Positions 1 to 9,419 of a stretch of 64,000 bases of DNA are shown here, piece by piece (the first letter of the stretch is position 1; each line of letters opens with the position of its first letter). Both the position numbers and the translations under genes were made by a program. The stretch is taken from positions 21,580,898 through 21,644,897 of the forward strand of contig NW_024037076.1 in the NCBI RefSeq assembly GCF_015706575.1. The letters run 5' to 3'. The notes under the pieces are model-generated. The model was not told where the DNA came from and searched no databases. It worked only from the letters and a program-made list of their open reading frames with translations. This stretch comes from Patiria miniata (Eukaryota; Echinodermata; Asteroidea; Valvatida; Asterinidae).

Positions 1-453
1 GTGTCATTCTTGAATGTATCATTCTAAATCGTCCTAGGAAATTGGCGTTGAAAAAAAAGTATTTTTTTTTTGGACATTCATTTTAGCGCGTTGGTCATTT
101 TAGGAGGCGGTTGAAGGATGAAAACTATGGAAACAATGACTTCTTAAAATGACATGAATGTCGTATATTTTCATTTGCCTAGGAAGAACGATGTAAGAAG
201 AACTAGAATGCATAAAGTACAAATTAACTCTGTATGCCTAATGGTGTGGAACGAAATTAAAGTATCTTTGTATATAGATTATATGAGTATCTCAGTCACT
301 CAGGAAAGGTATGAAGTTGGTTGGCTCAATACCCTGAACACAATGCATAAAGCCACATTGAATTACTAGATAAAGCGCGCATTTATTATTGAAAAAAAGC
401 GGATCATTGTGGTCGGAGTGGCTAACCGTTCCACACCCTCCAACATACCGGTG
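1..453. other. Unassigned sequence left of the first foldback element
   Basis: AT-rich sequence with short A and T runs. The only open frames are short and have no recognisable family. I see no exon, RNA gene or repeat that I can support here. Confidence 0.5.
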
Positions 454-1197
454 TAAGTAAGGGGGTCCGCCCGATAGGCCGAAGGTTCGATAGTGCGTAC
501 TACGGGTACTTGTACAAAGGGAAATTTACGGAACAATGCTACCCCACTACTCACCCTTAGAGTACGGTACCCCAGAAGTGAAATTCTAAAGAAGAGGGAT
601 AAAAGGACAACAATGCAAGTAGCTCAGAACTCCCATCTGCTGGGATGACCGAAGGTTCAATAGTCCGATCCGGGCCCATTAATTTTGTCCGAAAATAGAA
701 TAAGGGTTAAATAATTCGAAGGCTCCATAGTCCAAATAGACAATAGGGTTCGATAGTCCGAATAGACAATAGGGTTCGATAGTCCAAATAGGCAATATGG
801 TTCGATAGTCCGAATAGACAATAGGGTTCGATAGTCCGTATAGACAATAGGGTTCAACTGTCGGAATTCCCAGCATTGAACATTATTGTCAATTGTGTGC
901 TTTCGGAATAATGAACCTTCGGACTATACCACCTTGTTTTCAGTTCGTACTTTTGAACCTTCGGACTAATTAACCTTATTCTAAATTCGGACTACCGAAC
1001 CTTCGGATAAATGAACCTTCGGATTATCGAACCTTAGGACGAACGAACCTCAGGACTATCGCATCAAATAGACGTTTGGATTAACTAACCTTGTTTCATT
1101 TTCGGACTAATGAAACCCAGTTATGGGAAACGGAAATTTGTGCGTTCGGACTAACGAACCTTAGGACAATCGAGCTGTCACCGTTACGGTAAGTTAC
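454..1197. mobile_element. Foldback element, 'ttcggactatcgaacc' family, copy 1
   Basis: The left arm (about 462-860) repeats 'gttcgatagtccgaa' and 'agacaatagggttcgatag'. The right arm (about 900-1180) carries the same words as reverse complement, 'ttcggactaatgaacc' and 'cggactatcgaacc'. The two halves would fold on each other. The outer left border, 'gtccgcccgatagg', matches the left border of the clearer copy at 3497, and the right border 'cgagctgtcacc' matches that copy's right border. Flanking duplication is uncertain: 'taagtaag' at 454 and 'taagttac' at 1190 share six of eight bases. Open frames here are translations of the tandem repeat. Foldback elements with tandem-repeat arms are known from sea urchins (TU elements); membership of that exact family is not shown. 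Confidence 0.65.
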
Positions 1198-1944
1198 ATA
1201 GCCCCCCCCCCCCCCCCCCCGGCTAATGGTTAAAAATTCCAAATTACTTTAGTTCCCTGGAAAAAAAACATGTTCACTCAATATTGCATGCAAAAAAACT
1301 GAATTTAGCGTTTCGGTTATAGGCGTATCTGAAAGGCAGTTACGTGTTGTTATTGTTGTTGCTGCCGCCGCTGTTTAAGCGAATTACATCCATTTCAGAC
1401 CCATTCATAAGTCGCGACTAAGGTCAACCCAAGTATAGTATGGTTATAGACACGCAACTTTATTATTGTTTTGTATTGATAGCAACACCCTTTGTTGTAG
1501 TTCAGAAGAACTGTGTCAGCCAAAACTCCGCTGATTTTCAAGCCGCAATGCCCCTGACTGTACTGACTTTAATTCCCAAGAATGCACATTTTGTGAAACG
1601 TGAAGCAGACACAGTGGTCCTATACGCATTTCATCGCCAAGTTTCCATTCACCAGTACAGCAGTGTGGCTGGAGATACAGTCAGAATTTACGGCGCATTC
1701 CCGCCCATCAAGTTCAGAGAACACGCCCATTCAAGAAACTGACTGAATCACCAAAAATGTCAAACGCTACCTACATGTCTCCACAGTAGTCAAGGACGGC
1801 CTGCTATTAGTCTGCTGCGACCAGCCCTTATCTACGACATGCGAATGCATCATCGTTCCTTGACAAGTGCTAAATGGCATTCTCACTGCACTCCATATCC
1901 AATTCAACCATCCAACCCGTCACCAATGACAAACTGTGACAACC
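1198..1944. other. Unassigned sequence with a poly-C tract
   Basis: A run of about 20 C lies at 1201-1220. The rest is unique-looking sequence. An open frame of 100 codons at 1440-1742 (+) has no recognisable domain, no convincing splice sites and a composition I cannot tell from chance. Confidence 0.4.
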
Positions 1945-2073
1945 CGATACTTCTAAGACAAGATAAGTTTCAGGTGATACCATGTGAATAAATCTCTTTT
2001 GTGAGTATGTGTGGTTCTGAAAAGAACCGGAGGGACTCTAGGTGTCAGCGCAAACTTATCTTGTCTCAGTATC
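1945..2073. repeat. Small inverted repeat around a histone-type stem-loop
   Basis: About 22 bp at 1945-1970 ('gatacttctaagacaagat...') recur inverted at 2052-2073 ('...atcttgtctcagtatc'). Between them, on the minus strand, lies GGTTCTTTTCAGAACC (2013-2028). This is a six-base-pair stem with a TTTC loop, the exact form of the metazoan replication-dependent histone mRNA 3' end. On the same strand a purine-rich 'aaaagagat' follows about 12 nt downstream, where the histone downstream element sits. No histone coding sequence lies upstream on that strand. Confidence 0.5.
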
Positions 2074-2121
2074 TTTCCACTATGCAAACCTTCAAATCCC
2101 ATCCCGATACTTCTACCCATT

Positions 2122-2469
2122 CAGGGGCGTAAATCCAGGGTGGGGTGGGGGTATATACCCCCTACACTTGTTGACCAGGGGATGGGCTATTGAATCATCC
2201 CCTCACTTTTTCGTGATGAGAGAAAAACAAAAATGCGGATTTCGAGGTATTTTTTCGAACATCCCAACAACCAAACTTTATTCAAGCACTGAATATTGGA
2301 GAAACAAAGCACAAAAGCATATAAACTGATGCGCTGCTTTGATGTAAGTGCGAGTATAAATATTTTAAAGAGCGCCCCTAGTGTAATGCTTTTCGAATTT
2401 CCACAGCCGGGCAATATTGGATTGTGGTCATCCCGACCCCCAACTCGCCCGCACAAATTTACGCCACTG
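2122..2469. mobile_element. Non-autonomous TIR element, 'ggggcgtaaat' family, full-length copy
   Basis: It starts with 'caggggcgtaaatcc' and ends with 'aaatttacgccactg', so the ends form an imperfect inverted repeat. The left interior ('gtatataccccctacac', 'gaatcatcccctcac') and right interior ('tttccacagccgggcaat') both recur as reverse complement at 22067-22678, which identifies a dispersed family. There is no transposase coding sequence. A target duplication is not clear: 'cttctac' occurs on both sides but not symmetrically. Confidence 0.6.
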
Positions 2470-3488
2470 CTTCTACGTCCTTCACATGGACAGAGCCATT
2501 GTACAGGTAACAACCAGTTGTCATCACTGGACATCACTACGCACCACATCTAAATTGGCCTTATCAAACTGAACCATAAGAACCTAGTACAGCAGAGAAG
2601 GCAGTAAGTGAAGTAGGAGAAGTCCTTGGCCCTCCCTGATAAAACCGCAAACCTGAATTCCGGCTAGTCTGGTTCCCTGACCCAGTTGTCCTTTGGACTT
2701 CAAAAATGGGGTCCGGTAACTAGCGGTGAATCTGGCATAATATTGCCCTGAATTCCGGGTAATGTACGTTAATGCATGACGTGCGTAGGTCTGAAACCCG
2801 CTTAGTCTCGCATGGTGAATTCCAAATCACAACGGTAATGTTTGCGCGCAACCAGCCTGTTGCAAAATGGCAATAGGCCTGGCCACGAATGTGCAATTTT
2901 TGACGGCAATGAGCTTCGATTTTTGCTGAATTTGAAATTATCTCGAGCAAATATTGCTGTTCAATCATTACAACCTGAAGTTGAAGTGCTTGGAAGTTGC
3001 TTTCATGGAGACACTGGTGATTTTGTGTCTCCTTTTTGTGGTAAGACAAGCGTGAGTTTCTTGATGATCGTGAGTTTAATCACCGGCGTCCATGCCAAAA
3101 GTTGAACAGCGATTCAAAACTAAACAATCGTGATGCGCTCGCGCAGAGGCGATCCAATCAAAGGCTTTAAACGGGAGTTGGTTACCGGTCCCCATATCTT
3201 TAGGGGGCCGGGAAACAGTCCATCCGGCATCCGCTCACTTGACATGATCCACCCAAGAAATGCTACTTCAACGAGATCAATTTTCCAATCAACATGTCCT
3301 GTTCTAGTTCTCCGACCTCGAATTGATACAGACTTATCAGCAGCTTCATCATACCTCCAACCACACCGGGTGAGCGGTCCAAAGCACCCCTGAAACTGTT
3401 GCAACAACACCACATGTACGTAGAGATTGGTTATCTAGTCCACATGTATTGCGACCAAAACCAAACACGAGTACGTGATATATACCTT
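2470..3488. other. Unassigned sequence
   Basis: No repeat, exon or RNA gene that I can support. The overlapping open frames of 87 to 109 codons on both strands at 2720-3413 have no recognisable domains. Confidence 0.4.
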
Positions 3489-3496
3489 GTGACATC

Positions 3497-4366
3497 AGGG
3501 GCCGCCCAATAGTCCAAAGGTACGATAGTCCGAAGGTTCGATAGTCCGAAGGTTCGATAGGCCGAATGCACAAAAATTCCATAAGAGGGGGTTTGTTAGT
3601 CCGAAAATGAAATAACGTTCGTTAATCCGAACATTTGATGCAATTGTCCGAAGGTTTATTTATCCGAAGGTTCGGAAGTCCGAATTGTAGAATAAGGTTA
3701 ATCAGTCCGAAGGTTCATTTTTCCGAATCGACAATAAGGTCCGATAGTCCGAATCAACAGTAAGATCCGATAGTAAGTGTCAGACTATCGAATCTTATTG
3801 TCAATTCGGACTATATCGAATCTTATTGTCAATTCGGATTATCGAAACTTATTATCAATTCGGGCTATCGAGCCCTACCGTATATTCGGATAATCGAACC
3901 TTATCATCTATTCTGACTATCGCACCCTATCGTCATGGCCGTCGCGGGGGGAGGGGCAAGGGGGGCGCTTGGCGCTTGCCCCCCCCCCCCGAAAAGCCCA
4001 TTAAATAGGGGGGGAAGAAGCCCGAAGTCATATTGCTGTAAATTTAATGGGTTGGGGCAAAATGTCCCTGCCCCCTCTAAAAATGATGAATCGAGAATAT
4101 GTTGGGAAATACAGGACTTTTTTGGGGGGGGGAATATGTCCCCCCCCCCCGCCCCGACAAAATCCTGGCGACCCATGCCTATCGTCTATTCGGACTATCG
4201 AACCTTTGAATTAATGAACCTTTATTCTATTTTCGGACTAATGGGCCCTTCGGACAATCGAACCTTCGGACTATCGAACCTTCGGACTAACGAACCTTCG
4301 GACTAACGAACCTTCGGACTAAAGAACCTTCGGACTATCGAACCTTCGGACTATCGGGCTGTAACC
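3497..4366. mobile_element. Foldback element, 'ttcggactatcgaacc' family, copy 2, with 8-bp target duplication
   Basis: The element is bracketed by the direct repeat 'gtgacatc' at 3489-3496 and 4367-4374. Its ends are inverted repeats: left 'ggccgcccaatagtcc', right (read inward) 'acagcccgatagtcc'. The left arm repeats 'gtccgaaggttcgatag' and the right arm repeats 'ccttcggactatcgaa' in opposite orientation. The turn-over is near 3780. A second element (3935-4178) is inserted in the right half. An 8-bp duplication is typical of hAT elements and of several foldback families. There is no coding sequence of its own. Confidence 0.75.
3935..4178 (-). mobile_element. 'catgggcgtcgcc' TIR element nested in the foldback element
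   Basis: Read on the minus strand it starts 'gcatgggtcgccagga', passes G- and C-rich runs, 'catattctcgattcatcat' and 'ggggcagggacattttgcc', and ends 'gcgacggccat'. The same order of motifs occurs at 36964-37115, 39392-39590 and 39591-39735. The direct repeat 'ctatcgtc' flanks it (3927-3934 and 4179-4186) and fits an 8-bp target duplication. The host sequence is itself repetitive, so chance repetition is possible. It is non-coding. Confidence 0.65.
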
Positions 4367-4374
4367 GTGACATC

Positions 4375-5363
4375 TATAGATGGCGCATTGTGCAACATCT
4401 GCAAGTTCACCAGATCTTAGCTGAGATCATCATTGTACCGAGTAAAAAAGTCTGAATGACACCTGGCAAGACGACCCGGGAGATGAAGACACCTATCAGA
4501 TACCAGCCCCACAACACCTCGACCCACCTCACATCCCCTCAGAACTGACAACACCAGCTGATTGCACATCCCAGTCTCACGAAGAGAGCAATACAGCGGA
4601 CATCTACACTGATCTGAGCCCCCAACACGAAACAACACACGTTGTCCGGCGGTTGCCTGTCGGTGTGACGTCACAGGGCACATGCTCTATACCCAAACAA
4701 CTCAATCAAACAACTTTATAAGGACCCAAACTAGGACCCGATTAACTTGAGGACCATGCAGAATGAATACTCCATGGTATGCCTAATGAAACATTCCAAT
4801 CTCAAAACACTATAGGAATACACGATTGCGAAAATCGTTTGCCAATCGATGACATTGAATTCTTGATCAACTTCTTGCCAGATACTGGTTTCGACGAAAT
4901 TTTATGAATGATTTAAGACCATTTGAAATTGAATGAAATTATTTGACGAAAGAATGCAAACCAATGAAATGGAATGACTCATTTTGACAATAGAATGTCT
5001 TACGCCAGTATAGAGACAGCATTCATTGGGCCGGGTATTGAATTGAACAACCTTTTGTTGAAATTAGCCGGGCAATAACACATACTAGATGTAAATTAGT
5101 TAGGAAGAAAAATCCCTTTCGTTGAAAATCACAATCACTGCATCTTTGAAGATGATTAAATGCAATTTTTAATGAAATGAAACTTTTGTTAATTTCGGCC
5201 GAGAAATCCTACGAAAATGCATACAGCTAGCTTTACAAGATGAATATTTTTCTGACAAGTTGTAGCCCATCCGCTCCGTTCACAAAGTACCCCCTCACTG
5301 GCAAAGAAAGGACAGTTGGGGATGACCGACCGACGCCATCTTGCCTGACTGCATTTTGCCGCG
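4375..5363. other. Unassigned sequence
   Basis: The part at 4850-5000 is rich in 'aatgaaatt' words. An open frame of 88 codons on the minus strand (4417-4683) has no recognisable family. I see nothing I can name. Confidence 0.4.
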
Positions 5364-5371
5364 ACGCGGGG

Positions 5372-5760
5372 CGCGTAATTTTTATTCCCAGGAGGGTTAG
5401 GGGCAATGTCATGAATAATTCATGTTTATCCATGAGAACGGACAATGACATCAACAGCATTGTTGTTAGTTACTCAACTAGTTACAATACATTAAAGCAT
5501 TTTAAAGAACGGTTGTCGTCGAGCTACCACACAGTAGCCTAGTGGATAGCGAGATGAGCTATGGATACAAAGATCCCTGGTTCGAATCCACGTCGTCGCT
5601 GCTCATTTTCATCAGCTATTTTTCTTCTCCAAATTTATCACTGAGATAATTTTAAATTAAGGGGAAAATAGAACGAGAACCTAAGTCTTGCAATGATTCA
5701 AAGGAAAAACTGAATTATTCATGACATTGCCCCTAACCCTCCTAGGAAAACAAATTACGC
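5372..5760. mobile_element. hAT-like TIR element with an internal tRNA-like sequence
   Basis: The left end, 'gcgtaatttttattccc' followed by 'aggagggttaggggcaatg', recurs inverted at the right end ('cattgcccctaaccctcct', '...aaattacgc'). The inverted repeat is about 50 bp. The direct repeat 'acgcgggg' flanks it at 5364-5371 and 5761-5768, an 8-bp target duplication. The interior has no protein. It carries a tRNA-like stretch at about 5526-5605, described separately. The combination of DNA-transposon ends with a pol III-like interior is unusual. Confidence 0.75.
5526..5605 (+). repeat. tRNA-like (SINE-type) sequence with A and B boxes
   Basis: 'tagcctagtggatagc' matches a tRNA D-arm/A box, and 'ggttcgaatcc' about 40 nt downstream matches a B box. 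The T-arm pairs in four of five positions. The bases where the acceptor stem should be ('cacacag' and 'tcgtcgc') do not pair, so this is not an intact tRNA gene. It is either a SINE head or a tRNA-derived promoter caught inside the TIR element. Confidence 0.55.
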
Positions 5761-5944
5761 ACGCGGGGGCCGTATACGTACCACTGCGTGTTCATAGTAC
5801 AAATCCCCTGGTGTACGTGCGTCACACACAAAAAGGGTGCGCGTCAACCAGCTAAATGTCACGCCCATGCACAGACATATGTTTTTGTATTGCTACAAAC
5901 ATAGGGTCTATAGCTGTCCCTGGACGTACCTCACGATACGCCAG

Positions 5945-6130
5945 ACTACGCCCTACAGTTGAAGGGCGATACCATATTGTCAAGTAGGGGTAAATATCAG
6001 TATTTTGTGCGTTTAACTTGCGAGTGTGCATTCACACCATTGAATAATGTGCGTTGTTTGCACGAGCTGCAGTTCTCACTGCCCCTTCCGAACACGCACA
6101 TTTTCGACTGGCCCTGCACTAGTCTGTACT
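5945..6130. repeat. Module A, copy 1 of 3
   Basis: It runs from 'actacgccctacagttg' through 'aggggtaaatatcagt' and 'gcgttgtttgcacgagctgc' to 'ggccctgcactagtct'. The same order recurs at 6601-6812 (more diverged) and 8709-8903 (close match). It is directly joined to module B here and serves as the empty-site comparison for the insertion at 6815-7308. Confidence 0.7.
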
Positions 6131-6131
6131 T

Positions 6132-6198
6132 TAATTCCGGGATCTCTGTCTGTCTGTCTGTCGGTCTGTCTGTCTGTCTGTCTGTCGTGGTGTCGTGC

Positions 6199-6234
<36 letters not shown>

Positions 6235-6505
6235 CGCCGATTATCTCCAGAACCGGGCACCGTATGAAGTTGAATTTTGGCAGGCATACTGCTCGGGACA
6301 CCAGAATGTGCAGTGCAAAGTTTAAAGTTGTTTGGACGAGCGGTTCTCGAAAAAGCTGCAAAAAAGCAGCAGGTTTTTTTTAGCCTCAACGTGGCAGATT
6401 ATATACCTAGAACACGCGCAGTCCTTTTCAATTGTTTACGTCATGTTTGAGCTAAAGTGCGCGTGCTTAATATGACGCAACAATGGAAAAAGGATGGGCA
6501 CACGC
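6132..6505. repeat. Module B with CTGT microsatellite, copy 1
   Basis: It starts 'attccgggatctctgt' and carries a (CTGT)n tract at 6145-6234, interrupted by 'cgtggtgtcgtg'. It continues 'gattatctccagaaccggg', 'gacgagcggttctcgaaaa' and 'agcctcaacgtggcagatt'. A second copy lies at 7314-7570 with a shorter CTGT tract (7330-7355). The end overlaps a third module, 'caattgtttacgtcatgtt' to 'gcgtgcttaatatgacgc', which recurs at 8384-8460 and 8468-8550. Confidence 0.7.
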
Positions 6506-6600
6506 ATTGTAGGGCAATTATTGTTCAGAGTATTTCTGGAACTCACGTACGTGAGTAGCTGCACGGGCACATGCGTTTTGCAGGCGACTGAGCAACCGTC

Positions 6601-6812
6601 ACTGTAGGGTGATACCATTGTCCAGTATGGGTGAATATCAGTGCCGGGGATGGCCTGGCGACATGTACAAAGTGCGCTCAACCTATGAGTGTGAGTTTAA
6701 TCTGCGAAAACAACACAATTGAATCGTGTGTGTTGTTTGCATGATATGAGCAGTTTGAAATTGCCCCTACTGAACAGGTGCATTTTTCGACGGGCCCTGC
6801 ACTAGTCTATAT
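6601..6812. repeat. Module A, copy 2
   Basis: A diverged copy of the sequence at 5945-6130: 'gtgataccattgtccagta', 'gtgtgttgtttgcatga', 'gacgggccctgcactagtct'. It ends exactly where the composite hairpin element begins, and module B resumes after that element. Confidence 0.65.
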
Positions 6813-6814
6813 TA

Positions 6815-7308
6815 TACAACACCTGAATAAATCCCCGTCATCTGATTGGTGAATTGTAGATCACGTGACATATTATTATTCGGTATAATGCACGGTGCGA
6901 CCATGCGTTATACCCATGCGTTATACCGTTTCACTTTGTGCTTGTTCCATGACGCGGTATTTGCGTGCAAAATGCATGCTGGTGTGCGCGTTCAGCGTAG
7001 CGCGTATTGTTCCAAAGAGCCAGCGCCACAGCGTTGGGTTCAAACATTTTCGTGAAGGGGTAGTTCAACATCTTTAAAATCAAAATAAATTGTAGTTTAT
7101 AATTTACCAATCAAATGACGAGAATTTATTCAGGTGTTGTATCAAACAAATAACGAATGTTTTACGTTCGTGCGATGGAAAGAATAATTTCACTCGGTGA
7201 CAGATTGAATGTTCTATTCCACTCGGCTTCGCCTCGTGGAATAGAACATTCAATCTGTCACCTCATGAAATTATTCTTACCATCGCACTCACAAACATTC
7301 GTTATTTG
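6815..7308 (+). mobile_element. Composite element 1: inverted repeats, conserved core and hairpin
   Basis: Part one (6815-7141) has inverted ends, 'tacaacacctgaataaat' on the left and 'atttattcaggtgttgta' on the right. They extend inward through 'cgtcatctgattggt' and 'accaatcaaatgacg'. Inside is the core shared with four other places ('gacgcggtatttgcgtgc', 'gcgcgtattgttccaaagag', 'cattttcgtgaagggg'). Part two (7147-7308) is a near-perfect hairpin with arms of about 75 nt and the tip CTCGGCTTCGCCTCG at 7222-7236. Comparison with 6105-6145, where the flanking sequences are contiguous, indicates that both parts arrived as one block. There is no coding sequence. Confidence 0.75.
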
Positions 7309-7313
7309 TATAC

Positions 7314-7570
7314 TATAATTCCGGGAATCTCTGTCTGTCTGTCTGTCTGTCTGTCAGTCCGTCGATTATCTCCAGAACCGGGCACCGTATGAAGTTGAAT
7401 TTTGGCAGGCAAATTGCTTGGGACACCAGAATGTGCAGTGCAAGTTTGGAGTTGTTTGGACGAGCGGTTCTCGAAAAAGCTGCAAAAAAGCAGCATTTTT
7501 TTAGCCTCAACGTGGCAGATTATATACCTCGAACACGCGCAGTTGTTTACGTCATGTTTGAGCTAAAGCA
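7314..7570. repeat. Module B, copy 2
   Basis: The copy runs 'attccgggaatctctgtc', a short CTGT tract (7330-7355), 'gattatctccagaaccggg', 'agcagcattttttta' and 'gtttacgtcatgtttgagc'. It is close to 6132-6440. It directly follows the right end of composite element 1. Confidence 0.7.
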
Positions 7571-7627
7571 TAGAATAATAAGCCGCGTGTAGAATAATGT
7601 GCCGCGTCAATCAGAGATATAGTTCTT

Positions 7628-8186
7628 TATAACACCTCACCCACAGATTCTGTGTCTTGATTGGCCCAGAGCGAGTCACATGTTACTTTCTAATTTTGCT
7701 ATCTTTCTGTGCACGGCCAAAAGTACTATGCGCATAGCAACCAAAGTACTATACCATTAGCAACCAAAGTACTATTTCCACGGCGTGGTATTTGTGTGCA
7801 AATGCATGCTGGTATGCGTGTTGCGTGTTGTGCGTAGCGCGTATTATTCCAAAGAGAGCGCGCCGCAGACTTGGGTTCAAACATTTCGTGAAGGGATAGT
7901 TTTTAAGAGAGAAAACATTTTCCACCAATTTTGTATTGAAATTGAAGTTTATTTCAACTGTGTTCAGATTTAAATAATTTAAATATTAAAATCAAGCAGA
8001 ATCTGTGGGTGAAGTGTTATAAAACAAATATTGAATGCTTTATCTCGTGGTGAAGTAAAACTAGCCTCCCTCGGTGATCCATGGACCATTCTATTTTCCC
8101 TCGGCTTCGCCTCGGGAAAATAGAATGATCCATGGATCACCTCGGGAGGCTAGTTTTACTACACCACTCGAAGCATTCATTATTTG
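7628..8186 (+). mobile_element. Composite element 2: inverted repeats, conserved core and hairpin
   Basis: The same plan as element 1 with different arm sequences. The inverted ends are 'tataacacctcacccacag' and 'ctgtgggtgaagtgttata' (7628 and about 8022). The core at about 7777-7900 keeps 'gtgtgcaaatgcatgctgg', 'gcgcgtattattccaaagag' and 'ttcgtgaaggg'. The hairpin at 8025-8186 has stem words 'gtaaaactagcctccc' and 'gatccatggaccattc' with their complements, and the tip CTCGGCTTCGCCTCG at 8100-8114. Ends of the hairpin read 'caaatattgaatgc' and 'gcattcattatttg'. Confidence 0.75.
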
Positions 8187-8309
8187 TATAATATATATGG
8201 CGTCAATATGCCGCGTCCGCGCATAGAATAAAGGGTAAATAAACAATGGTACACTTTTCTTCCTCAGAATCGTGTGCGTTGTTTGCACGAAAAGTTCTCA
8301 AAAACGCAG

Positions 8310-8555
8310 CGGTCAAGCAATTTGCCCCTCCCGAACAGGCACATTTTCAACTTGCCCCTCCCGAACAGGCACATTTTCGTCCTTTTCAATTGTTTACGTC
8401 ATGTTTGAGCAAAAGCGCGCGTGCTTAATATGACGCAACAATGGAAAAGGGGCGGGCACATCATGGGGTTCTTTTCAATTGTTTACGTCCTGTTCGAGCT
8501 AAAGCGCGCGTGCTCAATATGACGCAAACAGTGCAAAAGGGACGGGCACATTGTA
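8310..8555. repeat. Short direct repeats in the module mosaic
   Basis: 'ttgcccctcccgaacaggc' is repeated twice at about 8319-8376. The 'caattgtttacgtc' to 'aatatgacgcaa' module is present twice at 8384-8460 and 8468-8550 and once at 6427-6482. Open frames here are translations of these repeats. Confidence 0.6.
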
Positions 8556-8690
8556 GGGCGATAGCACTGCACACCATGTCTTCGTACGTACATATACGTG
8601 AGTGGCATGCACGGGCACATGCATTTTGTAGTCAACTGAGCAACCATCACTGCACTGTATGTAGGCGGTCGACTGAGCAACTCTAATACA

Positions 8691-8739
8691 ATATGGTATC
8701 GCCCTACAACTACGCCCTACAGTTGTAGGGCGATACCAT
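8691..8739. repeat. Perfect short hairpin
   Basis: 'tatggtatcgccctacaact' and 'agttgtagggcgatacca' are perfect complements separated by 'acgccctac'. The stem is about 20 bp and forms the left edge of module A copy 3. Confidence 0.7.
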
Positions 8740-8903
8740 ATTGTCCAGTAGGGGTAAATATCAGTGCTAGGGGGTGACGACATTTTGTGCGTTTAACTTG
8801 CGAGTGTGCGTTCACACCATTGAATAATGTGCGTTGTTTGCACGAGCTGCAGTTCTACTGCCCCTTCCGAACACGCACATTTTGGACTGGCCCTGCACTA
8901 GTT
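8709..8903. repeat. Module A, copy 3
   Basis: A close match to 5945-6130, ending 'ggccctgcactagttt'. Here it is followed by unique sequence instead of module B. Confidence 0.7.
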
Positions 8904-9243
8904 TACATAATAGGACGTAAATTTTTGAGCTTAAAAGGGCTGTTTTACTCACAATCTGGGTGAAAAAGTTGTGCAGTTATTGTGTAGTTATTTTTACAAT
9001 CGAAAAATAACTTCATAGAAGTTTATGATGGAATAGTTTGGGTGTGTGTAAAATCCCTATACCGAGAGGTGAATTTGCCCATAGTTTGGATTTTAGTCGG
9101 GCGCCGCGAAATCACGGAATGCGCGTGTAGTTTCGAATCAGCCTCGACTCCAGGGGCGCGTGCTCGTTCCTTACACTAACCCCTGGCTGTGTACTGCGCG
9201 CGCATTTCGAAGATTGCACGCCGGGCGCGCTCATAATGCGCTC
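8904..9243. other. Unassigned sequence
   Basis: The right part becomes CpG-rich ('cgcgcgcatttcgaag', 'gccgggcgcgctcata'). No gene or repeat family that I can name. Confidence 0.4.
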
Positions 9244-9419
9244 GCGTGCTTATGAGGCGCCATGTGTAAATAAATTACTTAACAAAATTATTTATATATA
9301 ATTCATTATTTATTATATAATTCAGTTTCCCGGACAATAATTGTTTGGCAGTTTGCATTATATGTAAATAAATTTATTTGCCACTGCATTATTTATATAT
9401 AATTTTTTTTGCAACCTAA

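Noticed and set aside
700-860. Regular direct repeats that could suggest a CRISPR array.
   Set aside because: There are no unique spacers, the repeats are inverted in the other arm, and the genome is eukaryotic. It is a foldback element.
2013-2028. A complete histone gene.
   Set aside because: Only the 3' stem-loop pattern is present; no histone fold coding sequence lies upstream on that strand.
5526-5605. A functional tRNA gene.
   Set aside because: A and B boxes are present but the acceptor stem does not pair.
6131-6361. Frames of repeated 'SVCL' and 'TDRQ'.
   Set aside because: Translation of the CTGT microsatellite.
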